Both the position numbers and the translations under genes were made by a program. The notes below the pieces were generated by a model, which saw nothing but the letters and a program-made list of their open reading frames with translations, was not told the origin of the DNA and did no database searches. This document shows, in pieces, positions 32,262 to 40,499 of a stretch of DNA of 52,578 bases; positions within the stretch are counted from its first letter, which is position 1; the number at the start of each line of letters is the position of its first letter. The stretch comes from Oscillospiraceae bacterium (GTDB lineage: Bacteria; Bacillota; Clostridia; Oscillospirales; Oscillospiraceae), in NCBI GenBank assembly GCA_017473225.1, contig JAFUMG010000057.1, forward strand, positions 1 to 52,578, written 5' to 3'.

Positions 32262-32340
32262 AATGCAGAATGCTGAATGCAAAATTATTTATACTATGCG
32301 CTTTGCGCACGCCATCATTCTGAATTTTGCATTGCGATGC
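32262..32340 (+). repeat. Palindromic repeat family C between protease and portal genes
   Basis: AATGCAGAATGCTGAATGC, a central TATGCGCTTTGCGCA hairpin and ATTCTGAATTTTGCATT correspond to the repeat at 20514-20640. Confidence 0.7.
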
Positions 32341-32353
32341 CGCAGGCTGAGCG

Positions 32354-33490
32354 CTACCCCCTCGCCTCGGCTCTGGCCTTTTCCGCCTGGGCTCGGTACA
32401 GGTCCGCCTTGGCTTCCTCGGTGATGTCCTGAAGGCTGATATCATCCCAGAGGATCTCCACCCGGTTATCCAGCCCCTCCAGCGCCAGGAAGGTCCGGCA
32501 GATCTTCTCCACCGCCGGCTCCACCGTTCTGCGGATAGCCCACAGTTCGCTGGTCAGAATATCCGCCTGCTGGGTGCTCATCCGCTCCGTGGTGCTCCAG
32601 TTCAGGCCCAGCAGGAAGGGCGGCAGCCCAGTCTTCGCTACCAGCTGCTCCATGATCTGCCGCACAGGGACCTGGGAATCCAGGATCGGCGACTCCCCGC
32701 CAATGACCTTGATCTCCACATCTCCCACGGCCACAAAATCCCGCACCGTCCCGGTTTTGCCTTCCTCCATGGCCCTGGCCCATTCCTGCGCCACCTGTTT
32801 TCCCCGCTCCTGGGCCATCACCGGGTCCAGATTCTCGTCGCCCTTGCAGATGACGCTGTAGCGGACATTCCCCGCCCGCTCCCAGTTGGTGCCGATGGTC
32901 TGGTAGATCTTCATGAGGATCTCCGCCAGGAAGGGCATCCCCCGGAACATGCTGACGCCGTAGGGATGGGCCGGCTCCGGGTTCATGGTGGTGAACAGCA
33001 GCAGCTGCTGATAGGGCAGAGGCCGCAGCCGCCCGCTCTCATCGGGCCCCCAGATCACCGTTTCCAGAGGATTCTCCCCCTCCTCGATCTGCAGCGCCGT
33101 CACATCACCCCAGCACACCGCCCGGAGCTTTCCCCCGGCCACCACCATTTCCCCCACAGCCCGGCCGTAGGTCAGCAGGCTGTCCAGATACCCGGCCAGG
33201 AAATTGTTGATCCCCATCTGCCCCCGGCCGCAGGGGACGGTACGCAGAAATTCGTCGATCTTCCGCTGGGCCGCCTGCTCCCGGCATTCCACCCGGAATC
33301 CCCCGGACAGCCGCACCAGCTTTCCCACCGCTGCGTCCAGCACCGGGATCCCCTCCCGCAGCTCCCGGTAGACCCGGTCCTCACTGGTCCCCAGGGGCAC
33401 ATAGCCCCGCAGCGCCCCGAAGGGATGGGTCCTGCCGTCCCGCAGCTGACAAACCGCCGCCACCGGCGCAGGCGTCTTCTTCCGTTTCAT
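32354..33490 (-). CDS. Phage portal protein
   Basis: A 378-residue protein of the portal family, which forms the dodecameric DNA channel of the head. Visible are FLAGYLDSLLTYGRAVGEMV, LLFTTMNPEPAHPYGVSMF, GTNWERAGNVRYSVI, and KTGLPPFLLGLNWSTTERMS followed by a helical end rich in Ala, Lys and Glu. It is shorter than many portals but contains the full core. Order after terL is standard. AGGAG lies upstream of ATG 33490. No stop or frameshift. Confidence 0.85.
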   Translation of the reverse strand: MKRKKTPAPVAAVCQLRDGRTHPFGALRGYVPLGTSEDRVYRELREGIPVLDAAVGKLVRLSGGFRVECREQAAQRKIDEFLRTVPCGRGQMGINNFLAGYLDSLLTYGRAVGEMVVAGGKLRAVCWGDVTALQIEEGENPLETVIWGPDESGRLRPLPYQQLLLFTTMNPEPAHPYGVSMFRGMPFLAEILMKIYQTIGTNWERAGNVRYSVICKGDENLDPVMAQERGKQVAQEWARAMEEGKTGTVRDFVAVGDVEIKVIGGESPILDSQVPVRQIMEQLVAKTGLPPFLLGLNWSTTERMSTQQADILTSELWAIRRTVEPAVEKICRTFLALEGLDNRVEILWDDISLQDITEEAKADLYRAQAEKARAEARG

Positions 33491-33524
33491 TCCAAATCGC
33501 TCCTTTCATATTTTTCAAATTAAC

Positions 33525-33712
33525 AATTGAAAATTGAAAGTTGAAAATTATGGTGTCATCTCCGCGCTAAGAGCCGCCCGCTGGGCGGTTGCGCTCCGAA
33601 ACGCGCCTGCGGGCGCAGGGCTTCGCCGACTGATTCAAAATCATTTCCGAAGGAAATACATCAATTTTCAATTTTACATTTTCAATTTTCAATTCGAGCG
33701 TCAGCGAGTGAT
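33525..33712 (+). repeat. AT-rich inverted repeat between portal and terL genes
   Basis: AACAATTGAAAATTGAAAG at the left mirrors ATTTTCAATTTTCAATT at the right. A GC-rich segment with CTAAGAGCCGCC and GGCGGTTGCGCTC, shared with 14274-14574, sits in the middle. No coding content seen. Confidence 0.7.
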
Positions 33713-33720
33713 ACTACAAC

Positions 33721-34971
33721 TCACCTTCTCCGCTCCACCGCGCGGGCCGTGAAGCCGCCCTCCTGTCTTCCCAGCACCGTTGCCGCGAAATACCGCATGT
33801 CGTCCATGGCGTGGTCGTGCTCCTTTTTCACCCGGTCCCGGCTTCCGCTGGAAAGGTCCCAGACGTACTCGTCCAGCTCCCGGATGCAGTCGGCGCACCC
33901 CTCGCAGATGACGATCCGCCCCTCCTTCAGCGCGTCGGAGGTCAGCCGGATCCCGGAGAGCACATCATTCTCCGCCTTCCGGACCCGCCAGCCCTTCCGC
34001 CGCAGCACCTCGATAAAGCTGGCCGCGGAAGGGTCCACGATCACCGCCGTGACCTGCCGCTCCCCCACCAGCTCCGCCAGCGCCCCGGCGTATTCCTCGT
34101 CGGTCATCTGCCGCATCCGGGCCCGGGAATCGAAGTAGAATTCCTTCACCCGGTACCACACCCCGCCCCAGCGGCCCCACAGTCCCATGGACGTGGGATT
34201 CACGGTGCCGTAGTCGCAGGAGACGTACCATTGGTCGCAGCAGGCGGGAGCTTTTCCGATCATATCCGGCTGGAAAAAGTCATACACCCGCCCCTCCGCC
34301 TGGGCCCATTCCCCCAGAATGAACCGCCGGTAGAAGATGCCGGAGTACAGCTTCTGATACCGCTCCCGGATCTGCGGGCTCAGCGACGGATTATCCTCCA
34401 TGGTAAAGTGGAGCCGCAGGCAGTTCCGCCGCTCCGCCTCCAGGATCCAGGTCCGGTAGAACCAGTGGGTGGGCCCGGCCGGGTTGCAGTTGAACCACAG
34501 CCGGCTCCCCGCCACAGAGCACCGGGCGCAGGCCTGCTCCACAAAGGAACGGGGCATCAGCGCCACCTCATCCAGCAGGATCCCCGCGAAGGTGATGCCC
34601 TGGATCAGGCTGGCCGAGCTCTCGTCCCGCCCTCCGAATATGTAGAATTGATTCTCGTTTCCGTGGAATTTTACGATCACCAGGTTCTCCGACCGCCGTT
34701 CCTTCCAGCTGGCCCCCAACTTCGTCAGCCGGGGCAGGATCTCCGACAGGACATTGCGCCGCAGGGACTGGATGGTCTTCCCGCAGACCCCGAACCGCTG
34801 CCCCCGGAAGGACGTTATGGCCCACAGGAAAAATCCCATCCCCATGGCCAGGGTCTTCCCCGACCGCACCGCCCCGTCGCAGATGATGGCCTCCCGCTCC
34901 CGGAATTCGCTCCCGGGGGTCCACCAGGTCAGGGCGGTCCGCTGCTTTTCGGAAAATGCCGTGTAGCTCAC
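33721..34971 (-). CDS. Phage terminase large subunit (TerL)
   Basis: A 416-residue packaging motor of the PBSX/TIGR01547-like group. The ATPase part has Walker A in CDGAVRSGKTLAMG (about 28-42), Walker B near GILLDEVALMP and the coupling motif in WFNCNPAGP. The nuclease part starts at VSCDYGTVNPTSMG and includes VIVDPSAASF and AMDDMRYFAATV. The GTG at 34971 is chosen because it overlaps the terS stop (GTGA) and has GGAGG upstream; longer frames have no ribosome-binding site. It is complete with all acidic nuclease residues that I can place. Confidence 0.88.
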   Translation of the reverse strand: MSYTAFSEKQRTALTWWTPGSEFREREAIICDGAVRSGKTLAMGMGFFLWAITSFRGQRFGVCGKTIQSLRRNVLSEILPRLTKLGASWKERRSENLVIVKFHGNENQFYIFGGRDESSASLIQGITFAGILLDEVALMPRSFVEQACARCSVAGSRLWFNCNPAGPTHWFYRTWILEAERRNCLRLHFTMEDNPSLSPQIRERYQKLYSGIFYRRFILGEWAQAEGRVYDFFQPDMIGKAPACCDQWYVSCDYGTVNPTSMGLWGRWGGVWYRVKEFYFDSRARMRQMTDEEYAGALAELVGERQVTAVIVDPSAASFIEVLRRKGWRVRKAENDVLSGIRLTSDALKEGRIVICEGCADCIRELDEYVWDLSSGSRDRVKKEHDHAMDDMRYFAATVLGRQEGGFTARAVERRR

Positions 34972-35294
34972 GACACCTCCCCTCCGCCCCCCAGGGCCTG
35001 CAGGAACAGCTCCAGCTCCCCGCCGTCCTCCCCGGCCACCTCTGCCAGCTGCTCCAGCGCCCGGAGCCGGTCGATGAGCTTGATCTCCACGGTCCCCTTG
35101 TCGTTGCGCTTGACCTCGCTGAGCAGGCTCAGATCCAGCTTCCCCAGCTCCGGCTCGTCCTCCAGGGCCAGCCGCACGCAGTCGTTGGCCTTTCCGAAGG
35201 CCAGCTCCGCCAGCCGCCGGGTCACATCCTCCTTGGAAACCTTCCCCGTACGGATCCGTTCCCGCAGCGCTTTCTCTCCCGTTTTCCGGTCCAT
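34968..35294 (-). CDS. Phage terminase small subunit (TerS, putative)
   Basis: A 108-residue charged helical protein (MDRKTGEKALRERIRTGK onward; LDLSLLSEVKRNDKGTVEIK) ending in a Gly-rich tail. Small DNA-binding proteins in this position recognise the packaging site and load TerL. GGGAGGGGA stands 4 bp before ATG 35294. It overlaps terL by 4 bp. The call rests on position and character rather than on a firm motif. Confidence 0.65.
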   Translation of the reverse strand: MDRKTGEKALRERIRTGKVSKEDVTRRLAELAFGKANDCVRLALEDEPELGKLDLSLLSEVKRNDKGTVEIKLIDRLRALEQLAEVAGEDGGELELFLQALGGGGEVS

Positions 35295-35326
35295 ATCTCC
35301 CCTCCCTTTCATCCCTGCCCCGGAAA

Positions 35327-35355
35327 ACAAAAAAAGTTGCACCCAAAGGCGCAAC
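35327..35355 (-). terminator. Intrinsic terminator directly upstream of terS
   Basis: On the minus strand GTTGCGCC and GGGTGCAAC pair and are followed by a T-run. It ends only about 35 bp before the terS start. Confidence 0.75.
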
Positions 35356-35376
35356 TCCAAAAAATGTCCGTTCCCA

Positions 35377-35404
35377 CAAAAAAAGCACCGCCTTCCGGCG
35401 GTGC
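35377..35404 (-). terminator. Second intrinsic terminator upstream of terS
   Basis: On the minus strand GCACCGCC, a GGAA loop and GGCGGTGC are followed by seven T. Confidence 0.85.
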
Positions 35405-35425
35405 ATCCATGTATGAAAGAAATTC

Positions 35426-35684
35426 AAATTGTAGTTTGGCGTTCTGTTGAACGTGGTTGCGGCGTCTAAAAAATACGCTGTCATTGCGAGCCAGTCCGCA
35501 GACTGGCGTGGCAATCCCCTACGGCGGCGCAATGCAGTTAAATGTTGAAAACCTTTGTATTTCCGGCGTATTCTACCGTTTCCTTCTCCGTAAGTTCACG
35601 GAAGAACCGGGGGATTGCCACGCCAGTGTGAGCACTGGCTCGCAATGACATGCTTCTTTTTAACTGCGCGCTAAACTCCAACTT
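35426..35684 (+). repeat. Family A termini with a TGTCATTGCGAGCCAGT interior
   Basis: AAATTGTAGTTTGGCG and GCGCTAAACTCCAACTT enclose TGTCATTGCGAGCCAGTCC and its inverted partner GCACTGGCTCGCAATGACA, plus GGCAATCCCC/GGGGATTGCC. It lies between the trkH terminator and the phage cassette, and with three terminators it accounts for the 456-bp gap. Confidence 0.8.
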
Positions 35685-35708
35685 GCCATCGCCCCCATCC
35701 ACAAAAGC

Positions 35709-35739
35709 AAAAAGCACCGCCGATTTCGGCGGTGCTTTT
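35709..35739 (-). terminator. Intrinsic terminator of the trkA-trkH operon
   Basis: On the minus strand AAAAGCACCGCC, a GAAAT loop and GGCGGTGCTTTTT, 12 bp after the trkH stop. Confidence 0.9.
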
Positions 35740-35750
35740 CCTGATTCCGA

Positions 35751-37208
35751 TCAATAGGCGGACTTGCCGCTCCAGGTGCCGCGGGACAGGAGTGCCAGGA
35801 TGGGGAAGATCTCCAGACGGCCCGCCAGCATATCGAAGCTCAGCACCAGCTTGGACAGGTCGCTGAAGGCCGAGAAATTGCAGGTGGGTCCCACCGCTTC
35901 CAGGCCGGGGCCGATGTTATTGAAGCAGGCCAGCACGGCGGTAAAATTCGTCCCCACGGAGAAATTATCCAGGGAGATGATCAGGAAGCTGACAAACAGG
36001 ATGACCACATAGGCCGCCAGATACGCGTTGGCATTGTCCAGCACCTTCTCGTCCACCACAACGCCGTTGTTGCGGACCACCTGGACCTTCCGGGGGTGGA
36101 TGACCTGCCGGATGTTCCGCCGCAGGCTTTTCATGACCAGCAGCAGCCGGGCGCATTTGAAGCCGCCGCCGGTGGAGCCGGCGCAGGCGCCCACCATCAT
36201 CAGCAGCACCAGAATGGTCTTGGAGAAGGTGGGCCACAGGTCAAAGTCCGTGGTGCCATAGCCGGTGGTGGTAATGATGGAGGAGACCTGGAAGGCTGCG
36301 TGCCGGACCGTTTCCCCCAGGGTGGGATAGAAATCCCGCAGATTCAGCACGATCAACACAATGCTGCCGAAGATCAGGCCCAGATACAGCCGCAGCTCCT
36401 CATCCTTGAACACACTGCGGATCTGTCCCAGCAGGAGCAGATAATAGCAGCTGAAGTTGATGCCGAAGAGGGCCATGAACACGGTGGTCACATTCTGCAG
36501 ATAGGGCGAGTAGCTGGCCATGGAGTCATTCTTGATGCCCAGGCCGCCGGTACCCGCGGTGCCGAAGGCGGTGCAGACCGCTTCCAGCAGGGGCATTTTG
36601 CCGATCAGCAGGAAGATGATGTTGATGATGGTCATCACCACATAGATGATATAAAGGATCGCGGCGGTCTTGCGCATCTTGGGCACTAGCTTACCCACAT
36701 TGGGACCGGGGCTCTCCGCCCGGAGCAGGTGCATGGTAAAGCCCTGGCCCTTGCCGCCGGTGAAGGCCAGCAGGAACACCAGCACGCCCATGCCGCCCAG
36801 CCAGTGGCTGAAGCTGCGCCAGTAGAGGATGCCGTTGGACAGGGCCTCCACGTCGGTCAGAATGGAGGAGCCGGTGGTGGTGAAGCCCGAGACGATCTCA
36901 AAAAACGCGTCGATATACCGGGGGATCTCCCGGGAGATATAGAAGGGCAGACAGCCCAGCAGACTCAGGACGATCCAGCTGATGCCGACGCAGACCAGGC
37001 CTTCCTTGGCATAGAAGGCGCTGGGCGCCCCCCGGCAGATCCGCCACAGGACCAGCACCACCGCCGCGATCAGCGCCAGCGTGATCACAAAGCCCCGGAC
37101 CGCCATGGTCTCGCCGCAGCACAGGCTGATGATCAGGGCAGGGATCATGAATACCCCTTCCACAAACAGTATCTGGGCGATGAACCGCCCCATCATTTTA
37201 TAGTTCAT
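35751..37208 (-). CDS. trkH: TrkH-family potassium uptake membrane subunit
   Basis: A 485-residue ion-channel-like permease with four M1-P-M2 repeats. The selectivity-filter regions include SGFTTTGSSIL, FGTAGTGGLG, TTTGYGTTDFDLWP and ACFNNIGPGLEAVGP. It forms the potassium pathway and works with the cytosolic TrkA gating ring encoded upstream. GAGGTGCGG precedes the ATG at 37208, 13 bp after trkA. Full length. Confidence 0.94.
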   Translation of the reverse strand: MNYKMMGRFIAQILFVEGVFMIPALIISLCCGETMAVRGFVITLALIAAVVLVLWRICRGAPSAFYAKEGLVCVGISWIVLSLLGCLPFYISREIPRYIDAFFEIVSGFTTTGSSILTDVEALSNGILYWRSFSHWLGGMGVLVFLLAFTGGKGQGFTMHLLRAESPGPNVGKLVPKMRKTAAILYIIYVVMTIINIIFLLIGKMPLLEAVCTAFGTAGTGGLGIKNDSMASYSPYLQNVTTVFMALFGINFSCYYLLLLGQIRSVFKDEELRLYLGLIFGSIVLIVLNLRDFYPTLGETVRHAAFQVSSIITTTGYGTTDFDLWPTFSKTILVLLMMVGACAGSTGGGFKCARLLLVMKSLRRNIRQVIHPRKVQVVRNNGVVVDEKVLDNANAYLAAYVVILFVSFLIISLDNFSVGTNFTAVLACFNNIGPGLEAVGPTCNFSAFSDLSKLVLSFDMLAGRLEIFPILALLSRGTWSGKSAY

Positions 37209-37221
37209 ATCCGCACCTCAC

Positions 37222-38580
37222 TCAGGCGAAGATATCATTGAGCTGACGGATGGTGCCCTGTCCGCTGGTGACCACCACGATGGTGTCGCCCCGGCGGAAG
37301 GTGGACAGGCCGCTGGGGATCTCGGTCCGGGAGCCCCGGGTGATGGACACCAGCAGGACATTGTCCTTCAGCTTGATATCCTTCAGGGGGGTGTCACAGT
37401 TGCGGGTATGCTGGTCCACCTGGAACTCAATGGCCTCCGCCTGTCCGTCGGCAATGGAATGGACAGAGACAGCGGCGCCGCTCTGATTCTGCATGGCCCG
37501 GACGTAGCGGGCGATGGTGTTGCTGCACAGCTCCTTGGCGCAGATCACGCTGCCCAGCCCCAGGGCGTCGATCATATTCCGGTTCTCCACCCGGCTCAGC
37601 TTGGTGATGACCTGGGGCACGCCCCGGCTCTGGCCGTAGAGGGAGATGATCATGTTCAGCTCATCCAGTCCCGTCATGCTCACCAGCGCGTCAGCCTCCG
37701 CCAGACCCTGGCTTTCCAGCAGGGACTGATCGGTGCCGTCGCCGTGGACGATGGAGGTGTGGGGCAGCAGCTCCGCCAGCTCCAGGCAGCGCTCATAGTT
37801 CTGCTCGATCAGCTGAACGGAAATGCCGTTCTTTTCCAGCAGCGCAGCCAGATAATAGCTGACCCGGCCGCCGCCGCAGAGGACGACTCTTCGGACCCTG
37901 CGGGTGATGATGCCCAGATTCCGCAGCAGCGTGGTCAGATTTTCGGCAGGAGCGGTAACGAAGATCCGGTCCCCTTCCCGCAGGACGAAGTTACCGCCGG
38001 GGGCCACAGCCGTGCCGCCCCGCAGAACGGCGCAGACCAGGACCCGGCATTTGACGATGGTATTCATATCGATCAGGGCCACATTGCACAGCTTGCTGTC
38101 AGCGCCGATGCGCAGCTCCACGATCTCGGTTCGGCCCTTGGCGAAGCTGTCCCGCTTCAAAAAGCCCGGATATTTCAGCAGCCGCTCGATCTCGTCAGCC
38201 GCCTGTTTCTCGGGATTGATGACCATGGACAGTCCGAAGATATCCCGCATGGCATAGATCTGCTCCGTGTATTCCGGGTTCCGGATCCGGGCGATGGTAT
38301 GCAGCTCCGGATTCAGGCCGTGGGCGGTGGTGCAGCACAGCAGATTCACCTCGTCCGCGTTGGTGGCGGCGATGAGCAGCTCCGCTTCCTTTACGCCCGC
38401 CTGGAGCAGGACCTCCATGGACGCGCAGTTTCCCTCCACCGCGATCACATCGAACCGCTCCTGGCTGGCCTCCAGCACCCGGGGATCAGTATCGATCAGG
38501 GTCACATCATGACCCTCAGCGGAAAGCAGCCGGGTCAGGGTAGAGCCGACTTGTCCGTCGCCTGCAATGATGATATTCAT
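37222..38580 (-). CDS. trkA: TrkA, cytosolic gating subunit of potassium uptake
   Basis: A 452-residue protein with two RCK modules, each an NAD-binding Rossmann fold plus TrkA_C. The first starts MNIIIAGDGQVGSTL with acidic VTLIDTD; the second has VVLCGGGRVSYYLAALLEK near 230. It binds nucleotide and controls TrkH. A ribosome-binding site AGGAGG precedes ATG 38580. A family B MITE is inserted starting only about 35 bp upstream, so its promoter has probably been altered or supplied by the MITE. Confidence 0.94.
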   Translation of the reverse strand: MNIIIAGDGQVGSTLTRLLSAEGHDVTLIDTDPRVLEASQERFDVIAVEGNCASMEVLLQAGVKEAELLIAATNADEVNLLCCTTAHGLNPELHTIARIRNPEYTEQIYAMRDIFGLSMVINPEKQAADEIERLLKYPGFLKRDSFAKGRTEIVELRIGADSKLCNVALIDMNTIVKCRVLVCAVLRGGTAVAPGGNFVLREGDRIFVTAPAENLTTLLRNLGIITRRVRRVVLCGGGRVSYYLAALLEKNGISVQLIEQNYERCLELAELLPHTSIVHGDGTDQSLLESQGLAEADALVSMTGLDELNMIISLYGQSRGVPQVITKLSRVENRNMIDALGLGSVICAKELCSNTIARYVRAMQNQSGAAVSVHSIADGQAEAIEFQVDQHTRNCDTPLKDIKLKDNVLLVSITRGSRTEIPSGLSTFRRGDTIVVVTSGQGTIRQLNDIFA

Positions 38581-38614
38581 AGCAACCTCCTATAGCGTGG
38601 TAACCATTTTGCGT

Positions 38615-38848
38615 AATTACAGTTGTGACTATCGGTTTTAGTCAGCAAAACTGTTAAAACGAACAATGTAACGATATGTCATTCCGAGCGGAGTGAAACG
38701 GAGTCGAGGAATCTACGCATTATGACAGCATTTGCAGTAAAATAGGTGCCAAGATCCTTCGACTCGCTCCGCTCGCTCAGGATGACAACTTCTTTTGTTG
38801 TCTTATCGCTGTGCGTGCTGTTTAAAGCTGATAACCACAATTACAGTT
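38615..38848 (+). repeat. MITE family B, copy 2, with 10-bp target duplication
   Basis: GTGACTATCGG and CCGATAACCAC-type termini bound the same body as the copy at 12812-13044, in the opposite orientation. AATTACAGTT is present on both sides (38615-38624, 38839-38848). It lies between the trkA start and the antiporter end and makes up most of this 324-bp gap. Confidence 0.88.
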
Positions 38849-38904
38849 ATTATAACACCATTTCCCGGGAATGACAAGCTGACCATGGAAACAGGGCCCG
38901 GGGA

Positions 38905-39828
38905 TTACAGCAGGTACAGGAAATACAGCCCATAGCACAGCAGCATGACGATGCCATGCCAGCGGACCAGCTTCTTTTCCCGCAGGGAGCAGACCAGCAG
39001 CAGGATACCCGCGGCAATGGCCACAAGGGTATCAATGAGGAAGTTCGAGACAAAGGGAACAGGAACGATCATTGCGGACAGACCGACAATGAACAGAATG
39101 TTGAAAATATTGGAGCCCACGATATTGCCGATGGCAATGTCGGCGTTGCCCTTCCGGGCGGCGGTGACAGAGGTGAACAGCTCCGGCAGGCTGGTGCCCA
39201 GGGCCACGATGGTCAGACCAATGAACCGCTCGGACAGGCCGAAGATCCGGGCCAGCGCGGTGGCGGCATCCACGGCGAAGTTGGCGCCCAGGACGATGAG
39301 GACCAGACCCACAGCGGTAAGCAGCAGCGCCTGCCACAGCTTCAGGTCCTTGACCGGCTCACCCTCGTCATTGCCGCGCTTGGCCATGTAGAGCATGTAC
39401 GCCAGATAAGCGGCAAACAGGACCAGCAGAATCAGACCGTCCACCAGGGTGATGGTGCCGTCCCAACCCAGCAGGAACAGGACCGCGGTGATGGCCAGCA
39501 TGTAGGGAATGTCGATCCGAATGGTGGACTTGGCCACGGCGACGGGGACGATGGCGGAAGCCAGACCCAGAATGATCAGGATATTCAGGATGTTGGAGCC
39601 GACGATATTGCCGATGGTGATGTCGGCGCTGCCCTTCAGGGCGGCGCTGATGGAGACGGCGGCCTCCGGGGCGCTGGTGCCCATGGCCACGATGGTCAGG
39701 CCGATGACCAGCTGGGGGATGTGCATTTTCGCCGCGATGCCGGACGCGCCGTCCACGAACCAGTCGGCGCCCTTGACCAGCAGAACGAAGCCCAGAGCCA
39801 GGAGCAGCACTTGCAGAATGATTTCCAT
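38905..39828 (-). CDS. CaCA-family cation antiporter (YrbG-like), riboswitch-controlled
   Basis: A 307-residue inner-membrane exchanger with about ten helices in two inverted repeats. The alpha-repeats are GLTIVAMGTSAPEAAVS with DITIGNIVGSNILNILI, and GLTIVALGTSLPELFTS with DIAIGNIVGSNIFNILF. CaCA proteins exchange sodium or protons for calcium. Here a yybP-ykoY Mn2+ riboswitch precedes the gene, suggesting manganese efflux as a role, perhaps together with calcium. GGAGGT precedes ATG 39828. A close paralogue is at 41541. Confidence 0.9.
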   Translation of the reverse strand: MEIILQVLLLALGFVLLVKGADWFVDGASGIAAKMHIPQLVIGLTIVAMGTSAPEAAVSISAALKGSADITIGNIVGSNILNILIILGLASAIVPVAVAKSTIRIDIPYMLAITAVLFLLGWDGTITLVDGLILLVLFAAYLAYMLYMAKRGNDEGEPVKDLKLWQALLLTAVGLVLIVLGANFAVDAATALARIFGLSERFIGLTIVALGTSLPELFTSVTAARKGNADIAIGNIVGSNIFNILFIVGLSAMIVPVPFVSNFLIDTLVAIAAGILLLVCSLREKKLVRWHGIVMLLCYGLYFLYLL

Positions 39829-39863
39829 AATTTTTTACCTCCAAAAATATGTATTTGTTGCGC

Positions 39864-39909
39864 AAAAAAAGCGAGTCCTTTGCTGCAACAGTTGCAACAA
39901 AGTCTCGCT
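39864..39909 (-). terminator. Riboswitch expression-platform terminator
   Basis: On the minus strand GCGAGACTTTGTTGCAAC pairs with TTGCAGCAAAGGACTCGC and is followed by seven T. Its first arm overlaps the last conserved strand of the aptamer, so ligand binding would prevent the terminator. Confidence 0.85.
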
Positions 39910-39988
39910 ACTTCACCACGGCGCCGGGTCCGAAGACCGTACTGACGACACCGCGGACATGGATCACCATGCCAGCTACTCCCTTTAT
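39898..39988 (-). ncRNA. yybP-ykoY manganese riboswitch aptamer
   Basis: On the minus strand the conserved parts are AAAGGGAGTAGC (5' strand of P1 and L1), GTGTCGTCAGTACGG, CCCGGCGCC and TAGCGAGACTTTG (3' strand, L3 and P1). GGGAGTAGC, GTCGTCA, CCGGC and AGCGAGAC match the family consensus as I remember it; AAAG pairs with CTTT in P1. It sits just upstream of a cation antiporter, a typical target, with a terminator overlapping its 3' end. Binding of Mn2+ would stabilise P1 and switch expression on. Confidence 0.88.
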
Positions 39989-39997
39989 TCTGAAATC

Positions 39998-40026
39998 ATC
40001 ATAACACATCCCCCGCCGGAATGCAA
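39998..40026 (-). promoter_or_regulatory. Promoter of the riboswitch-antiporter transcript
   Basis: On the minus strand TTGCAT (40026-40021), a 17-bp spacer and TATGAT (40003-39998), 10 bp before the aptamer. Confidence 0.65.
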
Positions 40027-40132
40027 GGGAGAATCTGACAATTTGTCGATCAGAGTATCGGTTTTCATTAGCAGCCGACGCAGCATTCCCACGATCTCCC
40101 CTCCCAAATACCCCGTGCCACCAAAGAACTTC

Positions 40133-40375
40133 AAATTGTAGTTTGGCGCACTGGCGCGGGAGCGCCCCAAGGCTCCCTTGTGTAAAGGGAGCTGTCAAAA
40201 ATCTCTGATTTTTGACTGAGGGATTGCTGCGCTGCAGTACGAATTCGCCGTAATGCTGGTGGTTATTCAAGACTTCTGCTGCACAATCCCCCAGTCTCGG
40301 CTATCGCCGAGCCAGCCCCCTTTACACAAGGGGGCCTTTGGGTGCGGCAAACAACTGACAGATAAACTACAATTT
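40133..40375 (-). repeat. MITE-like repeat, family A, copy 3 (inverted)
   Basis: AAATTGTAGTTTGG and GATAAACTACAATTT are the ends; the body is the inverse of the copies at 86 and 23138. With the riboswitch region it fills the gap between the two divergent genes. Confidence 0.9.
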
Positions 40376-40440
40376 CCCACTTTTGTGCCAGTCCAGACTT
40401 CCCGCGAATCGCGGTTTACAAAAGCCAACAGCCGCATTTC

Positions 40441-40468
40441 TTGATTATTTCCCCCGAAAGTGTATAAT
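40441..40468 (+). promoter_or_regulatory. Promoter of the amidohydrolase gene
   Basis: TTGATT (40441-40446), a 16-bp spacer and TATAAT (40463-40468), 32 bp before the start. Confidence 0.75.
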
Positions 40469-40499
40469 GAGCTCATAAAGAAACAAGGAGGCGCGTGTG

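Noticed and set aside
28671-35294. Complete prophage
   Set aside because: No recognisable integrase, repressor, tape-measure, tail fibre or lysis genes; only head, packaging and neck genes.
39985-40170. Minus-strand frame of 61 codons upstream of the antiporter
   Set aside because: It overlaps the promoter and aptamer start and a repeat end; no ribosome-binding site.
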